From CAYRGQ01 sp964444885 (GTDB lineage Bacteria > Bacteroidota > Bacteroidia > Sphingobacteriales > Sphingobacteriaceae), in assembly GCA_964444885.1 (NCBI GenBank), contig CAYUIZ010000029.1:1-27853 (forward strand): DNA of 27,853 bases, read 5' to 3'. This document shows, one piece after another, positions 21,648-27,853 of this stretch. Under the pieces are notes generated by a model, which worked only from the letters and a program-made list of their open reading frames with translations, was not told where the DNA came from and did not search any database. How positions within the stretch are numbered: position 1 is the stretch's first letter; every line of letters begins with the position of its first letter. A program made the position numbers and the translations under genes.

Positions 21648-22145
21648 CTAGCTTTGCTTGTCGTCGGCTGACGGACCATACAGCCCCGGAACCGGAATAT
21701 CGAGCAAACGCAGGTAGACGGTCAGTTGCCCCCGATGGTGGATCAGGTGGCTATTAATGATGAAACGGATCGCGCCTGCCCGAGGCACCTGCGCTATCAC
21801 GAAATCGCCCGCTTTCAGCGTCCATTGCCCGCCCCAATCCGCATCCGCGGTTGCCTCAATGCTTTGCTTATTGCGCTCGTAGCCTTCATCCAACGCGGTT
21901 CGGAGTGCGGCAACGGAATTAGCAGCCGGCGGTGCATAATCCACTTTAAAGTCAAAAACATCCTTCGGAAGCGCTTCCGCTACCCAGTTGTGCAACTCGA
22001 CAATGTGCGAGGCCAGCTCGCCCAAGGAGGCTGATTTTGGATGCGGTTTGTAGTCCCAATGCGTGTCTGTTAAGCGCTCGAGTATCCGGCGCGTGTTTTC
22101 GGTCTCCCGTTCCAACTCAATCAGCAAACTGTCTTTTAGTGCCAT
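21648..22145 (-). CDS. DinB-like putative metal-dependent protein
   Basis: This 165-residue protein is a four-helix bundle of the DinB/YfiT type. It has LLIELERETENTRRILERLTDTHWDYKPHPKS at the start, ASHIVELHNWVAEAL, and a C-terminal INSHLIHHRGQLTVYLRLLDIPVPGLYGPSAD. The three histidines expected to bind a metal (one in SHIVELH, two in HLIHHRGQ) are present. Related proteins include thiol-dependent transferases and stress proteins; no reaction can be assigned here. The frame is open to 22307, but I chose the ATG at 22145 because AAAGGAAAG precedes it as a ribosome-binding site and the family starts there. It stands alone on the minus strand. Confidence 0.85.
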   Translation of the reverse strand: MALKDSLLIELERETENTRRILERLTDTHWDYKPHPKSASLGELASHIVELHNWVAEALPKDVFDFKVDYAPPAANSVAALRTALDEGYERNKQSIEATADADWGGQWTLKAGDFVIAQVPRAGAIRFIINSHLIHHRGQLTVYLRLLDIPVPGLYGPSADDKQS

Positions 22146-22221
22146 AATAATCTTTCCTTTTTCCAGTGAAGTTACGCAAACTTTCGAAGGATTACACACC
22201 CCGGCGCGCCCGGAAGCTTGC

Positions 22222-22243
22222 CCTACGCACACGATTGCGTAGG
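22222..22243. repeat. Perfect 8-bp inverted repeat upstream of the DinB-like gene
   Basis: CCTACGCA (22222-22229) and TGCGTAGG (22236-22243) flank a six-base loop. A T-run follows on the plus strand after nine bases, too far for a normal terminator, and there is no plus-strand gene before it. It may be an operator for the DinB-like gene or the divergent receiver gene. The 299-bp gap 22146-22444 otherwise shows no gene. Confidence 0.45.
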
Positions 22244-22444
22244 TCGTCTGACTATTTTTTGTTGCAGAAACTGTTTTGTTGTCTAAAATTTGTTTATTTT
22301 GGGTCATATTTTTACTTATGAAGGTGTTCCAAAACCGGTAGTGGCTTCCACGGATCTACGCCTTGAGGGCACAAAAACGAAGAAAGAAACAGCGTATAAA
22401 TTCCGAACACAAGTCGGCTTTTTAGGACAGATGCGTCGCATAAT

Positions 22445-22906
22445 ATGGAAAAAAAGATATCGGTTCTCTACGTAGACGACGAACCCAACAACCTGGTATC
22501 GTTCAAGGCCACTTTTCGGCTCAAATACGATGTCGATACAGCGATCAGCGGGGCGGACGCCATTGAGATTATCAAGAAAAAACCGATCGAAATCATCATT
22601 ACGGACCAGCGTATGCCCGAAATGACCGGCGTGGAGTTTTTAGAACGGGTGATTGAGATAAATCCGGAACCGATGCGGATCCTCCTGACAGGATATGCCG
22701 ACATGAATGCCGTGGTGGAGGCCGTAAACAAAGGGAAAATTTTCCACTACCTGAGCAAACCGTGGAGCGAAGAGGAGCTCGACGAGACGATCAAACGGGC
22801 ATACGAGATCTATGCCGAGCGCAAAAAAATAAAGGAATCCCATTCCAAACTGGAAATTTCGAACGAACAGCTTGAATTCCTGCTCAGGCAACGCCTACTC
22901 TCATGA
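22445..22906 (+). CDS. Single-domain response regulator with C-terminal helix
   Basis: This 153-residue protein is a complete receiver domain. The acidic pair is Asp11-Asp12 (VLYVDDEPNN), the phospho-acceptor Asp54 (IIITDQRMPEMTG), Thr82 in ILLTGYAD and Lys105 in YLSKPW. After the domain, residues 118-150 form a charged, probably coiled-coil helix (KRAYEIYAERKKIKESHSKLEISNEQLEFLLRQ pattern, shown here only as its general type) and then the protein ends without an output domain. Its receiver is closely similar to that of the hybrid kinase encoded convergently 17 bp away, including DEPNNL, FRL.Y, DQRMP, TGVEFL and KPW. A phosphorelay or allosteric role with the nearby kinases is likely. Confidence 0.9.
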   Translation: MEKKISVLYVDDEPNNLVSFKATFRLKYDVDTAISGADAIEIIKKKPIEIIITDQRMPEMTGVEFLERVIEINPEPMRILLTGYADMNAVVEAVNKGKIFHYLSKPWSEEELDETIKRAYEIYAERKKIKESHSKLEISNEQLEFLLRQRLLS

Positions 22907-22923
22907 AAATGTGAGGTGCTGGA

Positions 22924-24009
22924 CTATTTGCCGGGCAGGGTAACCGAGAAAAAGGTGCCCGCTCCTTTGGCGGATTCCACGGCAATTTTCCCGCCCAGTT
23001 TGGTGATAATACCCTTGACATTATAGAGGCCGAAACCGGCCCCGGCCACTTGGTCGCTCGCCCGGTAAAACAAATCGAAAATCTGGCCTAAATCCTTCTC
23101 CCCTATACCGATTCCATTGTCCCTGACACCGATGACGACTTGATTATCGGACACCGTAGCGGTTAACTCCACCCGCTTATTGGGGTTGTCGCGTTGCTGG
23201 TACTTGAATGCGTTTGAAAGCAAATTCTGGATAATCAGCTTCAGCGCCACCTCGTCCGTGCGGAATGGCTCATCCTGCTGGCAGTGTACCGTGAGCTCGA
23301 TGCCGTTGTTTTCGATGTGAATACTGTAAAATTCCTTGAAATATTCGAACAGTGCCTGGAAGTCCACCTCTCCGATGTTCAACCCGCCACGCCTGTGCAA
23401 ATAATAATCGTGCAAGTTGTTGATATACACAAAAAGCTTGGAAATGGAGGTCTGCATGTGCTCGAGCACCTCGTGGATGCGTTTGACATCGTCAAACTTA
23501 AGCGATACGCGCAGTGCCGAATTGATTGCCACTAGGGGGTCGCGCAGATCGTGCCCCACGCTGTAGGCAAACTTATCCAATTCCTCGTAAGCGCGCTGCA
23601 GCTCTTCATTGCGGATGTCGAGCAAGGACGTAGCCAGGTAAAACTTGTTGGCTTCCTCTACCGAGGAGATGATCTCTTCCTCTACCCACGGCTTGCGAAC
23701 AAACCGGAAGATGTGCCCCCTGTTAACGGCGTCAACAACGGTTTCCATGTCGGCGTGCGCCGTCAGTAGGATGCGCACCGGCCTTGGGAAATCGTTCTTG
23801 ATGCTCGCTAGAAATTCGACACCCGTTTCGCCGGGCATGCGTTGGTCGCAGAAAATTACGCGGATATTAGGGTGTTCGGTCAGTATGTTCCGAGCGTCTT
23901 CCGTATTTATTGCCGTATGAATTTTGTAATGCAGGCGAAAAGCAGCCTTCATGCTGAGCAAATTATTTGGCTCGTCATCCACGTACAATATTTCAGGACT
24001 ATCGTTCAT
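22924..24009 (-). CDS. Hybrid response regulator-histidine kinase (REC-HisKA-HATPase)
   Basis: This 361-residue cytosolic protein starts with a receiver (Asp11-Asp12, acceptor Asp55 in VIFCDQRMPGETG, Thr83, Lys106 in RKPW). After a helical linker the kinase core begins with the H-box SVGHDLRDPLVAI (His153). The ATPase has the N-box IIQNLLSNAFKY (Asn262, Asn266), G1 DNGIG (Asp297) and a G2 loop GAGFGLYNVKG. It has no membrane segment or sensor domain, so input probably arrives by phosphotransfer to its own receiver, for example from the 7TMR-DISM kinase encoded 65 bp upstream on the same strand. This REC-first layout is common in bacteria with branched relays. No DNA-binding domain is present. 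Confidence 0.93.
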   Translation of the reverse strand: MNDSPEILYVDDEPNNLLSMKAAFRLHYKIHTAINTEDARNILTEHPNIRVIFCDQRMPGETGVEFLASIKNDFPRPVRILLTAHADMETVVDAVNRGHIFRFVRKPWVEEEIISSVEEANKFYLATSLLDIRNEELQRAYEELDKFAYSVGHDLRDPLVAINSALRVSLKFDDVKRIHEVLEHMQTSISKLFVYINNLHDYYLHRRGGLNIGEVDFQALFEYFKEFYSIHIENNGIELTVHCQQDEPFRTDEVALKLIIQNLLSNAFKYQQRDNPNKRVELTATVSDNQVVIGVRDNGIGIGEKDLGQIFDLFYRASDQVAGAGFGLYNVKGIITKLGGKIAVESAKGAGTFFSVTLPGK

Positions 24010-24074
24010 CAGGTAGGTAGTGATGTTCAGCAGGCACGTTAAACGCGCAAAAATACGTTAATTATTTGGTGTTT

Positions 24075-26210
24075 TTACGGTTTAACCGGAATTATTAGCG
24101 TGAAGGTGGTGCCCACCCCCTCTTCGGACTGGGTTATGATCTCGCCATTGTGTTTTTTAATCGTTTTGTAGACGATCGACATGCCCAAACCAGTTCCTTC
24201 ACCCACCTCCTTGGTCGTAAAAAACGGTTCGAATATACGCTCGGCGACTTGGGGAGGCATGCCGATTCCATTGTCGCCGATTTTGATGTAAGCGTTGTCG
24301 TCACGGTGTTCCGTCACAATGGTCAGCTCCCCGCCTGGCTTTTTCCCAAACTTCTTGTTGATAGCGTATAATCCATTGGTAATGAGATTCAGGAACACCT
24401 GGTTCAGCTTGCCGGGGTAACATTCCACAGGAGGCAAATCGCCCCATTGCGTATTCACGATGACGGACTCTTTAATCACGCTGTTCAAGATGACAAGCGT
24501 CGACTCCAGTCCTTCGTTGATATCCGCAAACTTGAGGACGTCTTCGTCCACCCGCGAAAAGATGCGCATGCTCTTCACAATCTCGGCGGTGCGGCTGGCT
24601 CCCTCGTGCATTCCCTTGAGTAGGAATTCGATTTCCGTTCTCAAGTACTCCACATCGATGGATTCCTTGTACTTGGTGAGCATGTCCTTTTTCTCCGACA
24701 TCGTTGCCTCAGACAGCCCGATCTTCTCGATCTCAGCCAGTGCGGACCACAGGATGGCCACATCGCGCTTTAGCGGACCGACGTTCGAGGTGACGAAATT
24801 GATGGGGTTGTTGATTTCGTGTGCCACGCCCGCCGTCAGCTGGCCGAGCGATGCCATTTTCTCAGACTCGACGAGCTGTGCTTGCGTCTCCTGCAAGTTT
24901 GTCAGTGTCTCCTGCAATACGCGGTTAGACTCCTGCAGCTCGCTCGTCCGCTCCTCCACCTTATGCTCTAGCACAATGTTCTGGTCGCGGATCAGCTTCT
25001 CATTATCGCGCATGGCCAGCAACGCCCGGGCCTGGGAAGCCGCCCGCTCCTTCTTTAATATGTTGATGCGATGTGCCAAACCAAACGAAAGAAGCGCCAT
25101 CTGAATGGCAGAAGCGCCCTGCACGGCATAGCTCGTGAAGTTGTTGTAAGGCAACACGCCGTAATCCTTAAGCAAGAAAATAATGGAGCCGACCAAGAGC
25201 ACGGACCAGCCCACCACAAAATATTTGGCGGGCTTATAGCCTTTCATCATCACCCCGAACGACACATACAGCACAGCGACCGAACCGATGGCCGTGGCCA
25301 GTTGCATAGCAATGAACCCGACCTGCTTGGCACTGACCAAGACCAGCGCCAAACTCACCAAGAACATCAAATTAATACCTTGAAACAGCCGGTAGAAGTG
25401 AGGTGCGTATTTTTTGATGCGCAAGAAAGACCTCGCCAACAGGATGGCCGTGATGCCGGACAGACTGCCGAATATGGTGGGGGCAATCATCGCAAAACCG
25501 GCCCAGTGGGGCCACAGGTACTGCGCACCAAACCCTTTGATACCCATTTGCGTCAGACCGGCGAAAGCTACATACAGCACGTAGTAGATATAGCCTTTCT
25601 CACTGACTGAAAAGTACAGAAATAAGTTGTAAAAGACCATGATGACCACGATACCAATAAATATACCGTTAATTAAGTGGTCGTTAGCCGTGTTTTCCCA
25701 AAATAACCGGGGTTTGCTCAAGTAAATCGGAAGGAAAATCTGCTCCGTGCTTCGAACGCGCAGAAAGTAGGTTTGGCTTGTTCCGGCGGGAATGTCGAGC
25801 TCAAAAACATGGTTGGGAACCCGGTATGGCCTGTCGGTAAACGGAGACTGTTCGCCCAAACGCTGGGACACGTACGTGCCCCCTTCACCCATCACGTACA
25901 GCTCGATGTCATCCAGCAGGGGGTAGGCAATTTCCAACAACAAAAAGGCATTATTCGTATGGTTTTCTGCCACAAACCGCAACCACACATCGTCTTTGTT
26001 GATGCCCAAATTAGGCACGTCGGCATCCATGGCCACAAATTGACCCGATGCGAAGATCTCTTCGGCAGAAGCATCACTCGGCCCGACGTACTGCTGGAGC
26101 GACTTCCCGATGAGCATCCGGTCGGCATCATCCTCAATGACGACGAAGCCCTTGCTCTGACCGACGCTGACAAGCATCCACAGGAAGATGATAAAAACCC
26201 GCTTCATCAT
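24075..26210 (-). CDS. 7TMR-DISM sensor histidine kinase
   Basis: This 711-residue protein has a signal peptide (1-21) and an extracytoplasmic 7TMR-DISMED2 domain (about 30-165, with DDVWLRFVAENHT and YPLLDDIELYV). Seven membrane segments lie between about 178 and 380. A coiled coil (385-455) leads to the dimerisation domain with the H-box ASLGQLTAGVAHEINNPI (His464). The ATPase domain has the N-box QVFLNLITNGLYAI (Asn608, Asn612), G1 DNGIGMP (Asp646), F-box FEPFFTTK and G2 GEGTGLGMSI. The DISMED2 domain has a carbohydrate-binding-like jelly roll, so an extracellular ligand is expected but unknown. The start lies nine bases after the methyltransferase stop, a tight operon junction. Confidence 0.95.
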   Translation of the reverse strand: MMKRVFIIFLWMLVSVGQSKGFVVIEDDADRMLIGKSLQQYVGPSDASAEEIFASGQFVAMDADVPNLGINKDDVWLRFVAENHTNNAFLLLEIAYPLLDDIELYVMGEGGTYVSQRLGEQSPFTDRPYRVPNHVFELDIPAGTSQTYFLRVRSTEQIFLPIYLSKPRLFWENTANDHLINGIFIGIVVIMVFYNLFLYFSVSEKGYIYYVLYVAFAGLTQMGIKGFGAQYLWPHWAGFAMIAPTIFGSLSGITAILLARSFLRIKKYAPHFYRLFQGINLMFLVSLALVLVSAKQVGFIAMQLATAIGSVAVLYVSFGVMMKGYKPAKYFVVGWSVLLVGSIIFLLKDYGVLPYNNFTSYAVQGASAIQMALLSFGLAHRINILKKERAASQARALLAMRDNEKLIRDQNIVLEHKVEERTSELQESNRVLQETLTNLQETQAQLVESEKMASLGQLTAGVAHEINNPINFVTSNVGPLKRDVAILWSALAEIEKIGLSEATMSEKKDMLTKYKESIDVEYLRTEIEFLLKGMHEGASRTAEIVKSMRIFSRVDEDVLKFADINEGLESTLVILNSVIKESVIVNTQWGDLPPVECYPGKLNQVFLNLITNGLYAINKKFGKKPGGELTIVTEHRDDNAYIKIGDNGIGMPPQVAERIFEPFFTTKEVGEGTGLGMSIVYKTIKKHNGEIITQSEEGVGTTFTLIIPVKP

Positions 26211-26219
26211 TATTGGATA

Positions 26220-26984
26220 TTATTTCACGGCAGTGGCCATCACGAGGTTCATCGAGCACAGAAAATGCCCGTCGGCGTCGGCCGCGGCCATGGTATCCGA
26301 AAACACGTCAAACTCCTCCGCGCTCAGCAGGCCGTTTGCTTTCATCTCGTCCAGAATGGGGCCGATCCACAGGTAGCGATTCGCGTCATCCAAGGAACGG
26401 CCAACCATGCAAAAGGTGTCGAGGCGGATATCCGAAAAACCGCTCGTGGCTAGGTTGTGCGTCAGGCGTTGCGCCGCCCATCCGTTCTTGACCTTGCCGG
26501 TGGTGAGGAATGCGCCTATCTTTTGTTCGATATCCGTGTGCCGGGTGTAAAAGTTCAAGCTATTCCAGGCCGTTTCGACAATGGCGATGGGCTGTCCTTT
26601 GGCTAGCACCCGGTGCATCTCTTGAAAAGCCAATTCCGGTTCGGGAAGGTGCTGCACGAGGCGCTCGGCACGCAAGCCCGCAACAGATCCGTCAGCAAAA
26701 GAAAGCTGCGTGGCCTCGCCCTGCTCAAATCGGACGTTCGGCAGCTCCCCAGCGGCTTCGGCCGCCTTGGCCAACAAGGCCGGGTCGTGGTCGACGCCTA
26801 CGACGCTTACCCCGCTCCCGAGCGAGCCAGCAAGATTAATGGCGTCAATGCCTGTACCGCAGCCGAGATCAACGACCGTTCCTTCTTTTATTGCCGAAAA
26901 GGGGGTATACGAGTGAATTTTTAGTTTTCGTAGGAAGTCACCGGTATTTTCTAGATAACCAGCACTATAATGTTTTCCAGACAT
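26220..26984 (-). CDS. Class I SAM-dependent methyltransferase
   Basis: This 254-residue protein has the class I motifs: VVDLGCGTGIDAINLA (motif I, residues 37-52), VVGVDHDPALL with Asp65 at the end of strand 2, and FEQGEATQLSFADGSVAGLRAERLVQHLPEPELAFQEMHRVLAKGQPI, which covers motifs II and III of UbiE-like small-molecule methylases (segments named separately in the sequence). The C-terminal half is unlike UbiE and may set the substrate, which is unknown. It is the first gene after a TATCTTTG promoter box and precedes the 7TMR-DISM kinase by nine bases, so both are probably made together. The acyltransferase-like gene lies 55 bp upstream on the same strand. Confidence 0.9.
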   Translation of the reverse strand: MSGKHYSAGYLENTGDFLRKLKIHSYTPFSAIKEGTVVDLGCGTGIDAINLAGSLGSGVSVVGVDHDPALLAKAAEAAGELPNVRFEQGEATQLSFADGSVAGLRAERLVQHLPEPELAFQEMHRVLAKGQPIAIVETAWNSLNFYTRHTDIEQKIGAFLTTGKVKNGWAAQRLTHNLATSGFSDIRLDTFCMVGRSLDDANRYLWIGPILDEMKANGLLSAEEFDVFSDTMAAADADGHFLCSMNLVMATAVK

Positions 26985-27024
26985 GGTTGGTTTAAGGTAT
27001 TATGTTTCAAAGGCTAGATCGGTG

Positions 27025-27032
27025 CAAAGATA
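27025..27032 (-). promoter_or_regulatory. -7 box for the methyltransferase-kinase operon
   Basis: On the minus strand TATCTTTG, followed by CACC, matches TAnnTTTG. It lies in the 55-bp gap after the acyltransferase-like gene, with an AT-rich upstream flank but no TTG at -33. Its position gives a leader of about 35-40 nt before the ATG at 26984. Confidence 0.45.
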
Positions 27033-27039
27033 TAATATT

Positions 27040-27849
27040 TTACATAATATTGAGGTCGTTGTCATCAACTATCGTCTCCTGTCCCGGCGGTTTCAGGTTG
27101 GCGATCGTATCGCTGAGGCTCCAGCGGTCGAGTTTGGGGATGTCTATCTGGTAATGAATTTCGATTTGCTTATTGCGCAGGGTTTCAATGCGCTTGGTGT
27201 TGGCATTATTGCGCAGCGCGGTAATCGCTTGCTTGTTTTCGTCGTCCGCTTCAGTCAGTGTGTCCAGATTCCGCATGATCATGGTCGTCGCCACGAGATC
27301 GAGCTTCGGATAGTAAAACGTACCATCGTTGCCCACACTCGTATCGATCCGGTACCCAACACTTTCGGCTAGTTTCACCGTATACGGCGCGCACAGCGCG
27401 AAGAGGGACGTGATGCCGACTTGAGTAGCGATGGCTGCGCCTGCGCGCGTGAGAAAAATGCTGCCAATCCCGTATCCAGCAATCTCGCGCGAGTTCCAAA
27501 GCCCGCACCCTTCGCCGGTTCCCTCCTGGGCGTAGCGGTAGACCAAATCGTACATCGCGGGATCCATGTGTCCCGTTGCCTGCTCAATAGGCAGGGGTTC
27601 CGTACCCCCGGCGACATGGATACGCACACCGCCAAACACACGCTCACCGTCCAACGACTCGACAATCAGGACAAAAACAGCTGGATTGTACATCCAGTCG
27701 TTCTTGGAGGAGGTTACCTTGTGCACGCCGATGGCGGTAAGCACGTGCGCATGCCCCTCGATGAACCGCTCGCAGGTGCGGGGATCATCTATCGCCCTGA
27801 ATGCCCTGAGCCGTACGACGGGATGCCCGTCAACAAAATCTACCGCCAT
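27040..27849 (-). CDS. GNAT-fold acyltransferase-like protein, autoinducer/N-acyl amino acid synthase type (tentative)
   Basis: This protein of at least 269 residues opens with VVRLRAFRAIDDPRTCERFIEGHAHVL, a strand and helix with an Arg-x-Arg pair. It continues with VFVLIVESLDGERVFGGVRIHVAGGTEPLPIEQATG, the beta hairpin with the GGxR step common to acyl-homoserine-lactone and FeeM-type synthases. Then come GLWNSREIAGYGIGSIFLTRAGAAIATQVGITSLFALCAP and a GNAT-like helix and strand before SVGYRID (these segments are named in pieces). The last ~80 residues are a charged helix-rich tail. I assign the family by eye; a plain GNAT acetyltransferase is the alternative. The ATG at 27849 is four bases from the window edge, so the true start could lie outside. 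Confidence 0.6.
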   Translation of the reverse strand: MAVDFVDGHPVVRLRAFRAIDDPRTCERFIEGHAHVLTAIGVHKVTSSKNDWMYNPAVFVLIVESLDGERVFGGVRIHVAGGTEPLPIEQATGHMDPAMYDLVYRYAQEGTGEGCGLWNSREIAGYGIGSIFLTRAGAAIATQVGITSLFALCAPYTVKLAESVGYRIDTSVGNDGTFYYPKLDLVATTMIMRNLDTLTEADDENKQAITALRNNANTKRIETLRNKQIEIHYQIDIPKLDRWSLSDTIANLKPPGQETIVDDNDLNIM

Positions 27850-27853
27850 AAAA

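Noticed and set aside
25773..26453. 226-codon open frame on the plus strand across the kinase and methyltransferase genes
   Set aside because: It spans two real minus-strand genes and their junction; no recognisable protein.

Overview
The window looks like chromosomal DNA of a Bacteroidota bacterium with fairly high GC for the phylum, probably a soil or aquatic member of the Sphingobacteriia/Cytophagia side. I cannot name the genus. The evidence is a GldB-type gliding lipoprotein, a PorD/DUF4835 type IX secretion gene, an FabI of the 'FGALDEKSIAW' type, a 7TMR-DISM histidine kinase, lipoproteins with lax lipoboxes, and several TAnnTTTG -7 boxes typical of the phylum. I see no tRNA, rRNA, CRISPR array, insertion sequence, integrase or phage gene. 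Most of the window is housekeeping DNA with a few accessory islands.

Layout. Positions 1-83 hold the start of a pyruvate dehydrogenase E1-alpha gene (minus strand, cut by the window edge), followed by a TraB/GumN-family gene. Positions 1058-1709 are a long regulatory gap with PhoB-box-like direct repeats and an 11-bp palindrome. Next come a degenerate receiver-only protein and a lipid-anchored M43-type metalloprotease with a probable surface-export signal (1710-4049). Then lie a translationally coupled 2-hydroxyacid dehydrogenase and FGGY kinase (4345-6836), probably for a sugar or sugar acid. nadE and an outer-membrane beta-barrel gene run divergently from gldB and a DUF2461 gene (6855-10998). 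anmK runs divergently from gcvH-vanZ plus a tiny lipoprotein (11007-13287), closed by a bidirectional terminator. fabI, recN and porD follow on the minus strand (13348-16928), then a CE15-like esterase (17004-18269).

The cobA (SUMT) gene at 18716 has the most unusual control region. A strong -7 box preceded by an 8-bp direct repeat leads directly into a 24-codon leader peptide rich in Met and containing Cys. An intrinsic-terminator-like hairpin then lies just before cobA. This looks like an attenuation device for siroheme and sulfur assimilation. trmB, trhO and a DinB-like gene follow.

The right end (22445-27849) is a signalling cluster. It holds a stand-alone receiver protein, a receiver-histidine kinase hybrid with a paralogous receiver, a 7TMR-DISM sensor kinase, a SAM-dependent methyltransferase, and a GNAT-like acyltransferase resembling autoinducer/N-acyl amino acid synthases. 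None of these proteins has a DNA-binding domain. An enzyme pair that could make and modify a small signal next to a membrane sensor is the second most interesting observation.
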